Assembly (NCBI RefSeq): GCF_001657475.1
Contig: NZ_LXEY01000008.1
Span: 1-64,000, forward strand
Direction of reading: 5' to 3'
DNA length: 64,000 nt
DNA from: Enteractinococcus helveticum
Lineage (GTDB): Bacteria > Actinomycetota > Actinomycetes > Actinomycetales > Micrococcaceae
The position numbers and the translations under genes were made by a program. This document shows, piece by piece, positions 35,183 through 44,917 of this stretch; position 1 is the first letter of the stretch; each line of letters starts with the position of its first letter. The notes under the pieces were generated by a model. It saw only the letters and a list, made by a program, of their open reading frames with translations, was not told the origin of the DNA and made no database searches.

Positions 35183-35872
35183 TCAGTCGCTGATGCGCCT
35201 GGTGCGGTACACGCCGGCGCCAACGCCGATCTCATGGGCGAGTTCGTATCCGTTGGCTATCGCCTCATCAATTCCAGCATCGGTGACGTCTGCTACTTCC
35301 CATTCATACATCGCAATCAATGTGCCCGGATCATCAGTGCCAACAAAAGTGCGCCGCCGGTGCAGTGCATACCGTAGTGCTTGGGTAACCAGCTCGGCGT
35401 CATCAGTGGTCGCTGGTCTACCGTCATCAGCGATCCATTGCTGGGCTTGGACTGGGCTGATCGTGCACAGCAGCAGGTATGTTGAAAGTGCTTCAATGTC
35501 GATGTCGGATATCGCCTCGAACTCTAAACGTTCTGCCGGGTCAGTGGCGTCCAGGTTATGCACGTCGCCGACCATCGTGGCTTGGTCAAAGGGTCGGCTA
35601 TCGCCGTGAACAGTCACTGTTAGCTGCGATGTGAAGTCGGTGGGGTTGGCAATGTCAATGTTGCGGTGCGGGTCTTCGGGGTCCAGCGAGGCAATCAGTG
35701 TCATTATTAACCCGCTGAGCCGACGCAAAGACGTCGTTGAGGTGGTGCGATCCACCATGACATCAACAGTATTCTCATAGCGTTTCAGGGAGACCTCGGG
35801 TGGAAACAGCGGCTCCACCAGTGTGTGGAAGTATTCATGTAACACGACCGATGTGTGGTCAATGCTTCCCAT
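35183..35872 (-). CDS. Unknown acidic protein
   Basis: This 229-aa protein has no recognised domain. The start, HTSVVLHEYFHTLVEPLFPP, contains HEYFH, which fits the HExxH zinc-peptidase pattern near residue 12, but nothing else supports a peptidase. The middle is rich in Asp and Thr. ATG 35872 has AGGAG upstream. No CCGGACAC element: transcription seems to use another promoter in the 700-base gap upstream. Confidence 0.65.
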   Translation of the reverse strand: MGSIDHTSVVLHEYFHTLVEPLFPPEVSLKRYENTVDVMVDRTTSTTSLRRLSGLIMTLIASLDPEDPHRNIDIANPTDFTSQLTVTVHGDSRPFDQATMVGDVHNLDATDPAERLEFEAISDIDIEALSTYLLLCTISPVQAQQWIADDGRPATTDDAELVTQALRYALHRRRTFVGTDDPGTLIAMYEWEVADVTDAGIDEAIANGYELAHEIGVGAGVYRTRRISD

Positions 35873-36597
35873 ACGATTTTTTCTCCTACTGTACTGTTAT
35901 TGCGTCGCCTCAAGAGGCGACAGGGCACTTGCACTATCAAACCACGAACTCACCTGCTGGTGAACAGCGTTTGAGGATTCTCAATCGAAAAACACGACTT
36001 GATGTGCGGTGTCGCTGGATGCAAAAAAGCAGACAATTGGGTAGTGTACTTCACGCTTGTTTACATCAGTCGGTCTAACTGACAGTCGGGGCGAGATGTC
36101 TAACACCTTTTGAATTGCCGCGACAAACGGGCATGTCAAATGAGATTTTGTCGTGAAGATCACGAGTAAGTTTACGACACGGTAACTTTGAGCGTGTTGA
36201 GGTTGAATTTGCCATACCTGATGATTGTCCATAGTGACTCGCGACGCTATCTGACACAACCCAACTGACCTCAAAAATCGTTGACCACGGCTCTACACCG
36301 ATGGCGACATTAGCTGAACTTTGGTGTAAGACTGTCGGTATCTATTCGTGCAGTGGTGCCGATAGTGGTCTTGCAGTGGTTGAGCCAAATGACAGGTGGC
36401 AGGGGAGATGTGTTGAGTCACATCGAGAGGCAGCTGGCCGACTGTGGAAATCAACGTTAGCTGATCGCAAGCGGTCGTGACTCTAAAGCTATTGCTTTCA
36501 ACCAAACCCACTACGCACATCCGAACCTCGCGGAGGTATCCATAGTGCTGGTCGAGTTCGGGAAGACTCGGAGCGGTTGGTCGAGGTAATAGAAGGT
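35873..36597. other. Divergent intergenic region, 725 bases
   Basis: It separates the minus-strand gene at 35872 from the plus-strand ParA operon. Only short frames without ribosome sites are present. It is AT-richer than its surroundings and must hold both promoters. No CCGGACAC element is present, so the sigma operon is not itself preceded by its presumed target. Confidence 0.5.
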
Positions 36598-38493
36598 ATG
36601 AGCCAAAACAATCAAGATCGTCGCGTGGGGCTTATTGAAGTCCCCGACCTGGTGCCGGTGCTGTCCGACGCCGGGTATGAAGTGGTCACCGGTGACACGG
36701 TGGCCGATGCCGTCAAAGCGATACAAGAAGCGTTCACCGCCGGTTCGTTTCCAATCGTGGTGGCAGACTCAACAACCAGCGGACTGCACGAGTGGACTGC
36801 CGCTGTAGCCTCCATGGAGGCTGGGCCAGAAGTCTCGGTCATCACCACTGATGATGCAGATACCGATGGCGCAGCACAGCACATCGTGCACGACAACATT
36901 GCAGAAATCCCAGCTCCGTTCACTTTGGCACAACTGGCGGAAGAAGCTGTCCTAGCTCCAGTTGATGAGCAGTGGGCAGAGGTCGTCTGGCCACAGAATG
37001 ACCAAGAGACTGAGATTGAACAAAATCAGGGTGTTGTGCCACAACTGCCAGGCTTGCCAAGCTTCGATCAGGAGCCTGGTGACTCACCTTCTGACGGCGC
37101 TGTACACCAGGGGGACACCAGTGGCAATCCACAGGTTGAAGAAGACACCTGGGATGCCACTGCACAGCATCGCCGCCGCCTCGCCGAACGTCGCGCGCAA
37201 ATGCAGCACGATCAGACGGCTGACGAGCCAGCGCCTGCACCGGTGGAGGATCGAACCCAGCTGCCCACCCCACAACAGCCAGTGGACTACAGTCAGCAGT
37301 CCGATGAAACGGATGTCTACAACACCGGCCTCAACTTGTCCGCCCAACATCAGCAGCCACCACCAGCTCAGCAACTAGCCGAGTCTTTGCCACCGCGTCG
37401 TGCAAACCGCCGTCAAGCGCCCTCTGTTCCACAGCCCCAGCAGCCGCATCACGGTCAACCACCACAGCAGGGTGGCCCACAGTGGAATCAATCGCATGAG
37501 CAACCTCCAGCGCCTGCTAAGCGTCCAGTGCCAGGTATGTATGGTCAGCGGGACATTCGCAATGCTCGGGTGCGAACACGCCAATGCCCGTTGATTATCT
37601 TCTCCGGCGCCAAAGGAGGCGTCGGCAAGACCACCCTTGCTCGGCAGACTGCTATCCACGCTGCATCACAGGGCTACCGCACCGTGCTGATCGACGGAGA
37701 TATTGGCCAGGGCAATGTTGCCAAGTTCTTTCGTATGGACACCTCAAGCTACAACGTGCCAACCATCTCAGATTTCGCTATCGGTGACGCATCACTGGAA
37801 GAGATCGTGCTGACATCCAATGTCATCGATGAACTCCGTCCAGACAACTCCACGCCTGTTCCCGACCTGCTATCTGTAGTGCTGGCACCAGAAGACGACG
37901 ACCAGGCAGTCAATGATGTCACCGCCCACCATTATGTGGAACTGGTGGCCGATGTCCGACAGCGTTTCGACATGGTGGTTTTAGATTCACAAATTATGAA
38001 GACCACCGACGAATTCAAGCTCACCAACACATTGATCATCCCAGAAGTGCGAGACAACGGAGCCTACTACGTGGGCATTGCCGATAGTTCAAACTCTGCA
38101 TTGAAAGACCTGGTCAATCGCATTCGATCCATGGTGCAAATGGGCGTTGACCGTCGGCGCATTCTGGTGACGATGAACAAGGTGCCACCGATCAAATCTG
38201 CCACTGAGTCCATTGAGAAAACCTTGCGGCATCAGATTCAGTCTCGCGTAGGAATTTACGTCGGGGTCATCAACGAAGACCAACGGGTCTGGCGTCGAAA
38301 CCTGGCAGGGGAGCCGGACTTGATGAACACCCAGTTTGACCAAGTCATTTACAACATCTTGTTCCAAGTCACCGGATACGAAGAATTCGATAAGAAGTTT
38401 GACACTGACATCCTGAGTTCAGAAGATTCAAGCCAGCAAGGTCGAGCAGAGAAAAAGCCAGGCTTTTTCGCACGCCTGTTGGGACGTGGATAA
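36598..38493 (+). CDS. ParA/TadZ-like ATPase with an N-terminal receiver-like domain
   Basis: The protein is 631 aa. Residues 1-110 resemble a response-regulator fold without its phosphorylation site (VPVLSDAGYEVVTGDTVADAV, FPIVVADST). A long Gln/Pro-rich linker runs to about 320. The C-terminal ATPase has the deviant Walker A FSGAKGGVGKTTLAR near 340 and VVLDSQIM near 462. The last residues (KKPGFFARLLGRG) could form a membrane-binding helix, as in MinD/TadZ. It is likely a positioning ATPase for DNA or for the transfer machine. ATG 36598 is preferred (GAGGT upstream). First gene of a four-gene operon. Confidence 0.82.
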   Translation: MSQNNQDRRVGLIEVPDLVPVLSDAGYEVVTGDTVADAVKAIQEAFTAGSFPIVVADSTTSGLHEWTAAVASMEAGPEVSVITTDDADTDGAAQHIVHDNIAEIPAPFTLAQLAEEAVLAPVDEQWAEVVWPQNDQETEIEQNQGVVPQLPGLPSFDQEPGDSPSDGAVHQGDTSGNPQVEEDTWDATAQHRRRLAERRAQMQHDQTADEPAPAPVEDRTQLPTPQQPVDYSQQSDETDVYNTGLNLSAQHQQPPPAQQLAESLPPRRANRRQAPSVPQPQQPHHGQPPQQGGPQWNQSHEQPPAPAKRPVPGMYGQRDIRNARVRTRQCPLIIFSGAKGGVGKTTLARQTAIHAASQGYRTVLIDGDIGQGNVAKFFRMDTSSYNVPTISDFAIGDASLEEIVLTSNVIDELRPDNSTPVPDLLSVVLAPEDDDQAVNDVTAHHYVELVADVRQRFDMVVLDSQIMKTTDEFKLTNTLIIPEVRDNGAYYVGIADSSNSALKDLVNRIRSMVQMGVDRRRILVTMNKVPPIKSATESIEKTLRHQIQSRVGIYVGVINEDQRVWRRNLAGEPDLMNTQFDQVIYNILFQVTGYEEFDKKFDTDILSSEDSSQQGRAEKKPGFFARLLGRG

Positions 38494-38496
38494 ACT

Positions 38497-39483
38497 ATGT
38501 CACTGCACGAATGGGCACGCCATCCATATCTTGAGTGGTATTGCCAGAAACTCTCCACCGTTCGCGCCCAACGGTTGTTGCACGACGTCAAACAGTTGCC
38601 AGCAGTCGTGTCCCCAATGTTTGGTTGGACAGACCTCGGAGATGCTGTGGGGGATAAGGCTCACCCACCACGAGGCGTTGAACTGGGCGCTGGCCAGCAA
38701 CGATATCTGATGCCAGTTCGCCTCCAGTATCCAGAGGATCAACAGGTACTGTATGGCGATCAGATGCAGACTGTTGAATGTGTGGCGGTTGGTGCTGGCG
38801 GATTTCGACGCGAGCTGTCGTGGCAAAGTTTTCCACAGCAGCACAGAATCCAGTCTGAGCAAGCTGTGTCTGACGATAAGCTGCTGGTGAGCAATTCAAT
38901 AGTAGTCGAAACGTCCTTGCAGCGAAGCTCGCTAGATCGTGCAGGTCATGGTGCGCTGTGGGATATCTTACTTTCCATGGAGAGGCAGCTGGTGGCAGCA
39001 CTAGAGCACGAGCACAGCAATCTCCGCGCAGAAATCTATTCCACGCTGGGTATCTCGTATGACCGCTGGGTCACGTCAGAAGACATCGACTACATGGCGT
39101 CTACAGCAGTCCACAACCCATCGCACTCGCTGATGGCAACGCTTGAAGCTCACATCACCGACCAGCAGCTTTTCAACAATGTAGACCCGCAGCGGCACAT
39201 GACGTCCAAGATTCGCCGCATGGCCCAGATTATGATCTACGACGCCATCGGCGACCTAGCAAATGGCTTAGGCTCCCGAATACGCAACGCTGCCAAGACG
39301 TTGAACTGCAAAGACCCAGAAGCCCTCCCGCAGCTCATGTTGGATCATGGGATGACGAATGTTCGCCACCATCGCTCCTCGGTTGTAACAGCGCTGAATC
39401 CAGTGCCAAAGGTTGCTGTCGCTGCAAGCGATTTCGACGTTGACGACATCAGCGACCAAAGTGGGTGGGCGACATGGCGCTAG
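38497..39483 (+). CDS. Unknown protein in the ParA-sigma operon
   Basis: This 328-aa protein starts 3 bases after the ParA-like stop, so the two are probably co-translated. It is helical with many His, Gln and Arg residues. Blocks include LHEWARHPYLEWYCQKLSTVRAQ near the start and LGISYDRWVTSEDIDYM near 185. The position suggests a partner of the ParA-like ATPase, such as an adaptor, but no known ParB or TadA motif is seen. Confidence 0.65.
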   Translation: MSLHEWARHPYLEWYCQKLSTVRAQRLLHDVKQLPAVVSPMFGWTDLGDAVGDKAHPPRGVELGAGQQRYLMPVRLQYPEDQQVLYGDQMQTVECVAVGAGGFRRELSWQSFPQQHRIQSEQAVSDDKLLVSNSIVVETSLQRSSLDRAGHGALWDILLSMERQLVAALEHEHSNLRAEIYSTLGISYDRWVTSEDIDYMASTAVHNPSHSLMATLEAHITDQQLFNNVDPQRHMTSKIRRMAQIMIYDAIGDLANGLGSRIRNAAKTLNCKDPEALPQLMLDHGMTNVRHHRSSVVTALNPVPKVAVAASDFDVDDISDQSGWATWR

Positions 39484-39887
39484 CCGAACCAGGTTCAAAC
39501 GCACACCTGATGGGTGGCAAGGCTCAGGCAGAGCGCAAGCGTGCAACGTTACGTCTGGCAATCACCCAAGGTCAGATGCCGTGGACAGACTATCTTCGAG
39601 CGGCAACCGACGACCCACAGTTACGAAACCAGTCACTGGTGCAAATCATCTCTGACGATCCGGACATTGGCTACCAAAGCGCCAGAGCGATTGTGGCCAA
39701 CATGTTCAAAACGATGTACCCGCATATTCGCCAAGTTCCCAAACGGATCACCGTTGGTTGGGTGATATCCCAATGGGCATCTGGCCGACGATTTGAAGCC
39801 CTGCTCGACGCCGTGCACGATTCGCGCAAAGTGGCATTCCACGAAGGCTTCCCGTTCACGTATGGAAAGGCTTGCAACCCGCAATGA
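39474..39887 (+). CDS. Putative actinobacterial IHF-like (mIHF) protein
   Basis: The protein is 137 aa. The pattern matches mIHF: a basic N-terminal helix (AERKRATLRLAITQGQMPW), an aspartate-rich turn, then a helix-turn-helix pair (GYQSARAIVANMFKTM, then VPKRITVGWVISQW). mIHF bends DNA and aids phage integration. ATG 39474 overlaps the upstream stop by 10 bases; GTG 39465 is an alternative. Similarity is by pattern only. Confidence 0.45.
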   Translation: MALAEPGSNAHLMGGKAQAERKRATLRLAITQGQMPWTDYLRAATDDPQLRNQSLVQIISDDPDIGYQSARAIVANMFKTMYPHIRQVPKRITVGWVISQWASGRRFEALLDAVHDSRKVAFHEGFPFTYGKACNPQ

Positions 39888-40744
39888 ACCACGATTTGTT
39901 TGATCATACTGATCCAAAGGCCGCCGCTATCGACATCTGCCACTTGGCGCCGGAGCTGCAAGAACAGGCTATCGCACAGTGGCTGAGTGTCTTTGACCCA
40001 TGGGTCAAACAAGTTGCTTACGGTGCCCAACAAGCCTTTGGCCGTGGACTGGCCAGGCATAAAGAAGATGACATTGTCCAGATCACCCGACTGGCTGCAT
40101 GGCAGCTACTGCGGTACTACTGCGACAATCCAGACAAGGCAGTGAAAGTCCGATCACTGCGCGCGGTGATTCGCCTGCGGATACGCAATAACGTCCGCGA
40201 TGAGTTTGAGCGTGACGAAACCGGTGGACTGACCGGAGCACGTTCCAGATTCCGCAACGCCCGAGAGTTGGAAACCCTAGAGTACGAACTAGCCCAGCAA
40301 TTACATCGGTCGCCGACACGTGCAGAGGTTATTGCTGAGTGGAATGCTCGGGCTTCAGGTCGCAAGGATGCTCGGCGCCAAGGTCGAGCAATTGATGACA
40401 GCGTGTTTGGGTTCCATGAAAACACCCCACCACCCATGGAGCATGAGCACATTCATGTTGAGAACTACGACGACCCTGACTATGTCTTGATGCCACAGGA
40501 ATCTCGGGAGTTCCTAGAGACCGTAGTGCACTATGCCAAGATGCAAGATGAGCAGCTTGGGACTGCTGCCAAAGTCTGGCTTGATGAGTCGTTGGCCGGT
40601 GAGCGTTCGGAGCACGGTGTGCTCAAGGCCATCAAGCTTCATGCCGACTACCGGACCCTTGATGACTGCGCCAAGGCTGCCGAACAAATCCGACAACTAT
40701 CCATTGTGGTGCTGCGGGAGCACTACGGTATCGACTCAGCGTAA
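39884..40744 (+). CDS. Sigma-70-like RNA polymerase factor
   Basis: The protein is 286 aa. Residues 30-110 look like sigma region 2: KEDDIVQITRLAAWQLLRYY, then VRSLRAVIRLRIRNNVRDEFERDETGGL. Residues 125-150 match region 3 (LEYELAQQLHRSPTRAEVIAEW). A conventional region 4 is not clear; the C-terminus (YRTLDDCAKAAEQIRQLSIVVLREHYG) is helical and could be a diverged form. ATG 39884 overlaps the preceding stop (ATGA). It is the best candidate to read the CCGGACAC promoters; that is inference from co-location. Confidence 0.65.
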   Translation: MNHDLFDHTDPKAAAIDICHLAPELQEQAIAQWLSVFDPWVKQVAYGAQQAFGRGLARHKEDDIVQITRLAAWQLLRYYCDNPDKAVKVRSLRAVIRLRIRNNVRDEFERDETGGLTGARSRFRNARELETLEYELAQQLHRSPTRAEVIAEWNARASGRKDARRQGRAIDDSVFGFHENTPPPMEHEHIHVENYDDPDYVLMPQESREFLETVVHYAKMQDEQLGTAAKVWLDESLAGERSEHGVLKAIKLHADYRTLDDCAKAAEQIRQLSIVVLREHYGIDSA

Positions 40745-40778
40745 GCTCCAGATCGGCAAGCACTCCAGACAGCACAAT

Positions 40779-40824
40779 GCCGGTGCAATGTTGCGTTCAC
40801 GTTGCACCGGCCTTGTGGTTTTTT
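40779..40824 (+). terminator. Strong rho-independent terminator after the sigma operon
   Basis: GCCGGTGCAA (40779-40788) pairs with TTGCACCGGC (40802-40811), followed by CTTGTGG and six T. Confidence 0.9.
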
Positions 40825-40880
40825 CATCCAGTGTGTGGTGAAAGTATGGAGCGATCAGACCTCACACTGCTGGCTTATAT

Positions 40881-43800
40881 TCAATCTAGTTCAAGTAGGG
40901 TGCGAATATCGACCGGCACCCCGGTAAACCGCACGCCTTTGTCCGTCTGCACTCGAACACCGTTGCGTGAGTTGCCGACATTGCCGCGCAACTCATACAA
41001 CGTTTCAGGTGCTAAGCCCTCTTCCCAAATGCCACTCATCGCAGCCTGCTGTTTCATACCCGGCAGAATGATGGTGTCGTGATGTCGAGACGCGGTGGTG
41101 AACGCTGCGTGGGCATTTAACAGCACAACATCGCCATGTTTCGATGACCGGATGAGCCTGCCGATAGTAGGACCCTGTGGCCGGGCATTGCCCTCGGCAT
41201 CAATGAGCCAGCCCAGTCGAGAGTTCAGGTGGGCATCGGTCATGCCGTCGATCTTTTCGTCGCCGTCAGAGACATACGGTGGACGCTTGGGGTCTTCAGC
41301 CGATTCGATATGCGCCTGGTGCATATCGAGGGTCAGTCGCACTGCGGTAAGAATAGACTTACCAGGTGTGGCATCTTCCTGCTCCTGGTAGTTGGACACC
41401 ATATAGTCCACGATAGCTTCCCGTAGCAGTTTCTCTTTGCCCCACCGAGGGTCTTCTTTCAGATACTCACCCCACTCGGTGCCAAGACCTAGACCTTGAG
41501 CAAGTGTTCTCAAAAACGGGATGACAATCGTGATATCGGACGTGACCTCTGAAAGACGCTGCACCTTCGACTGTGGCAGTCCACGAGCCATCAGCATCTT
41601 TTGAATCAGTTTTTGTTCATCGTGGTAATACTGAGTGAACAGTTCGGTAATCCGACGCCATCCAAATGGCCCCATGCACTGGTACAAGCCAAGCACTGCG
41701 TGCTGGGTGACCCGAGCTTGCAGGCCGGATGCTGCGGCAGTATTGATGGTGTTAGTGACATTTGGTGAGGGGTTCAGCGATCCGCGACCAATCCGCAGCA
41801 TGACCGACCGCTGTGTTGCCGATGGAACTGACAGCTCATTTTCTGCGGTGACAATCAGCTGAGCTGCTGGCTTGGACGTTTTACGAACACCCATCTCACG
41901 AGTCATCCGCATCTTTGGTGAAGCGTTGAACGTGGAGCGGATGATGTCAGTAATGGCCGTCTCCTGGGCTTCTGATGCTCGGCGGGTGGGACTTGGCGCC
42001 AGGTCGTCGATAGTCCAGATCGGTGTGATGGACACAGCGTGTTCCATGGCGGCCCTGGTGTCTTCTGCTGAGCCGGGTAGTGCTGAGCTGAAGTCTGAGC
42101 CGTTGGCAGCCCAAAAAGCCATGATGTACTTTGCCGTCATGGACTTTCCACCGCCAGCAGGACCGTAGATGAAGATCGTTGATCGCGGATTCGACACTGG
42201 TTCAAAGATCGGCACCACCGGACGCAATGCCGACAGCAGCACGATGCCGGCAACCCCCAGATCAGTCCATGGTTCGTTATCTAAATACAGTCTGCGAATC
42301 TCGTGGAAGTCTTCAACAGCTTGGGTGCGCCATGCTTCAAGATTGTCTGCCGGGTGGTGCACCGGGTTCTCATCTGTGCCGCCAACGCCAAAACTGGTCA
42401 GGTTATGTAGGTCGTCAGTGGTGATGCCTGGGCGTACTGATGCTGCCGACTCGTGTGACCATGCGGTGACCGTGTCGCCGACAATGAATGCAGGCATATC
42501 GCCTTCGACTGGCACCCAACCCATCTTGGTCCACTCGATGTAAGTTTCGGTGTTGTTTGAGGCGCGCTTGACGGCTTCCAACCACTTCTCGCCCTTTTGA
42601 CCACGCGGCGGCCAGTGCGGGTGCATCGACAGGCCGTGGGGGATATGGGTGTCTGTCTGGCGCCACTCTGCTGGCAGCATGGATAGGATGACGATGGGTC
42701 CGACCACGCGGTAGGTGATGACATCGTTGTCATCGGTGCGGTAAGAGACGTCAATGCCGACGTAGGCGTCTGCTGATCCACCTTCGATAGGGTCGGCTGC
42801 CTGACCGGTGAGCAGTTCCTTGTTGGTGGGTTCACGACGATCTTCAATGAAGACCACCTGACCGCCAAGTCCGACATCTGCTGGCATCCACTGCGTCCCA
42901 GAGTTCAGACCCTGATCATCAGTGGTGACTTTGAGCTCCTCGACCGCGGCAAAGTCGTCGGTGATGCGCCAGCTACCTGGTTTGACGTTCTCGTCGGTGA
43001 TGCGCGGACGCTCTGGCATCTTGTGGCGAAGGTGCCCACCATCAGGGTCAATGAGGTCTTCCCAACTGCCCCGGTGCGACAAGAAATCGTCAATGCCGTC
43101 TTTGCCACCATCGTCGGCAGTGGGTGACAGGAGTTTGACCTGGCGCACTTTTTGGTGGTTCAGCAGATGCTGACGGAACTTGCGAGCTTGATCCCAGACC
43201 TTGGGGTTGGTTTCAATATCAGCATCAAAGCCCATCCACGCCACGCGATCTGTCAGGTTCAACATGCCCAGCGAGACAGGGTCGTTTTGGAAGGTGGTGG
43301 CCGATGGCGACCGAAGCACCAGCACACGAGAGTCGATGGGTAGGGATTCCATAAAGTCCATCAGACGATCAGCGGCGTGCTCGGAGGTGTCGGTGAGCAA
43401 ATCCTCGTCGGCACCATGGGCAATGAGGTGGGCGGTCATTGCTGAGTCGCCTTTGAGTAAACCTTCGGCAAATAACACGACCGGAGCTTTATCGAGCCAG
43501 GAGCTCGGCGTGGCTGGGTGAATGTCCAGATACATTGAAGCGCCTTTGGAAAAGACGTACTTCATCGGCTTGGGGTTGCCCATATCTACAGGCTCAGCAG
43601 GACGCAGTTGCCATTCTGGCTCAAAGCCATCAGTAGGTTCACCGTCGCGTTGCAGTTTAGTGTATTTGATCGAATACCAGGGCATGATCAGCCCGTCGAG
43701 TTCAAAGCCGTCGTCATCGGTTCCAACGACACCTTCAGCCACGCTGAGGTACATCAGTTGAGTCTTTTTGATGCCGACGTATTTCGCCCAGCGGTCGTAT

Positions 43801-44036
43801 TCTTCTTGTGTCGAGGCTCGCCAGTAGCCACGTGCGGCAGCTACAACTGGAGCCACCGCTGAGTCGTGTAGCTTGGCCGCGGCAGCGCCGGTCATGTCTT
43901 TTCCGTAGTCATCAATCGACCAGGTGGCGTTGCCATGACTCGTGTTTACCGAGGATTTTTGGGTTTTTCCTCGACGAGATGATCGTTTTTCCGGAATGTC
44001 TGAGCTGCTGTTAGCAGTGATATCTGATTGCTCCAT
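40881..44036 (-). CDS. TOPRIM primase-helicase (DUF3854/DUF927-like)
   Basis: The protein is 1051 aa. Residues 165-330 form a TOPRIM-like primase domain: VVLFAEGLLKGDSAM with the key Glu, then VAWMGFDADIETNP with the DxD. The second half is an AAA/DUF927-type helicase: Walker A FIYGPAGGGKSMTAKY near 620, and TPIWTIDDLAPSP near 673. Such fusions start replication of phages and plasmids. ATG 44036 is set by a CCGGACAC element. It lies beside the iteron cluster at 44364-44749, so it is the likely replication protein. Confidence 0.85.
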   Translation of the reverse strand: MEQSDITANSSSDIPEKRSSRRGKTQKSSVNTSHGNATWSIDDYGKDMTGAAAAKLHDSAVAPVVAAARGYWRASTQEEYDRWAKYVGIKKTQLMYLSVAEGVVGTDDDGFELDGLIMPWYSIKYTKLQRDGEPTDGFEPEWQLRPAEPVDMGNPKPMKYVFSKGASMYLDIHPATPSSWLDKAPVVLFAEGLLKGDSAMTAHLIAHGADEDLLTDTSEHAADRLMDFMESLPIDSRVLVLRSPSATTFQNDPVSLGMLNLTDRVAWMGFDADIETNPKVWDQARKFRQHLLNHQKVRQVKLLSPTADDGGKDGIDDFLSHRGSWEDLIDPDGGHLRHKMPERPRITDENVKPGSWRITDDFAAVEELKVTTDDQGLNSGTQWMPADVGLGGQVVFIEDRREPTNKELLTGQAADPIEGGSADAYVGIDVSYRTDDNDVITYRVVGPIVILSMLPAEWRQTDTHIPHGLSMHPHWPPRGQKGEKWLEAVKRASNNTETYIEWTKMGWVPVEGDMPAFIVGDTVTAWSHESAASVRPGITTDDLHNLTSFGVGGTDENPVHHPADNLEAWRTQAVEDFHEIRRLYLDNEPWTDLGVAGIVLLSALRPVVPIFEPVSNPRSTIFIYGPAGGGKSMTAKYIMAFWAANGSDFSSALPGSAEDTRAAMEHAVSITPIWTIDDLAPSPTRRASEAQETAITDIIRSTFNASPKMRMTREMGVRKTSKPAAQLIVTAENELSVPSATQRSVMLRIGRGSLNPSPNVTNTINTAAASGLQARVTQHAVLGLYQCMGPFGWRRITELFTQYYHDEQKLIQKMLMARGLPQSKVQRLSEVTSDITIVIPFLRTLAQGLGLGTEWGEYLKEDPRWGKEKLLREAIVDYMVSNYQEQEDATPGKSILTAVRLTLDMHQAHIESAEDPKRPPYVSDGDEKIDGMTDAHLNSRLGWLIDAEGNARPQGPTIGRLIRSSKHGDVVLLNAHAAFTTASRHHDTIILPGMKQQAAMSGIWEEGLAPETLYELRGNVGNSRNGVRVQTDKGVRFTGVPVDIRTLLELD

Positions 44037-44042
44037 GACCAG

Positions 44043-44053
44043 ACAGTGTCCGG
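44043..44053 (-). promoter_or_regulatory. CCGGACAC element, 6 nt before ATG 44036 (minus)
   Basis: On the minus strand: CCGGACACTGT, spacer CTGGTC, ATG of the primase-helicase. Confidence 0.7.
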
Positions 44054-44363
44054 CGCAGCAGGGTTTGTCTCAGAATTCGACCGCATCACAGTCGATGAGA
44101 GTCCAGTAAGGTTGTGACGTACGTCACCAGGAGGGGAGATTGTTGAATTTTTCAAGTATGACCTAATTATCAGGTTGCTACCCTTGCTATGAAGCCTGTA
44201 GAGCTTGTTCATCTCTTCAGCAAGGGTAGCACATCATGTCAAGCCGTTGCCGCAAAAATTCCAGAATCCGGCGGTTTTCGATCACGCTGGTGTGATGCCC
44301 GTCGCCACGAATGTTCGTGTTTTTCGGTGATTTCGAGACCAAAAACCACAAATGGTAACAATA

Positions 44364-44749
44364 TGTTGCCATTGGCAAGGTCGAAAAACATTCCTTGCCA
44401 TCGCTGGATCGGCTTGTTTGTGCGGAAGTAGAGTTTTTCGGCAACATGGCAACACATTTGCGGAAAACACGCCTTAAGGGGTTAAGGGACAGAGTGGAAA
44501 AACCAGGGTGCACAGTGTGTCTGAATTAGGTCACAAAATTAGGTCACACAGCAGACGAGCAACGAGGGTGGGTGGGTGAGTCAGGGGGTTGCACGTAGGA
44601 AACTGTGGTGCATAATACGTTGCCATGTTGCCATAAAGTGCCCAGATCGTTGCAATAGAGCCAAGGTAGTGAAATGGCAGTGTTGCCATAGAGGAAAATA
44701 TGTTGCCATTCCAAGGGTAGATGTTGCCATAAGGCCAAATATGTTGCCC
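44364..44749. repeat. TGTTGCCAT iteron cluster, candidate replication origin
   Basis: Direct copies start at 44364, 44619 and 44627 (back to back), 44649 (variant), 44681, 44701, 44722 and 44742 (variant). Inverted copies lie at 44440-44454. The last four are spaced 20, 21 and 20 bases, two helical turns, as in iteron origins. The region is AT-rich, has no gene, and lies upstream of the primase-helicase. Confidence 0.7.
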
Positions 44750-44789
44750 GAGCGTGCAGAGAGTGTGTGGGCAAGAAAAGAGCAGAGCT

Positions 44790-44833
44790 GTATGTATGTG
44801 TATGTGAATGAGTTTGTCTTAACACATACATAC
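44790..44833. repeat. Inverted repeat, 11-bp perfect stem
   Basis: GTATGTATGTG (44790-44800) pairs with CACATACATAC (44823-44833). It lies directly beside the iterons. A second palindrome, ATACCCC-CA-GGGGTAT, follows near 44853-44870. Confidence 0.65.
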
Positions 44834-44900
44834 TGTTAACACAGACCCCACCAATACCCCCAGGGGTATACACCCTTTGCTCACCCACAACCCCGTCACG

Positions 44901-44911
44901 CCGGACACTGT
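44901..44911 (+). promoter_or_regulatory. CCGGACAC element, 6 nt before ATG 44918
   Basis: CCGGACACTGT, spacer CAGTGC, ATG. Confidence 0.7.
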
Positions 44912-44917
44912 CAGTGC

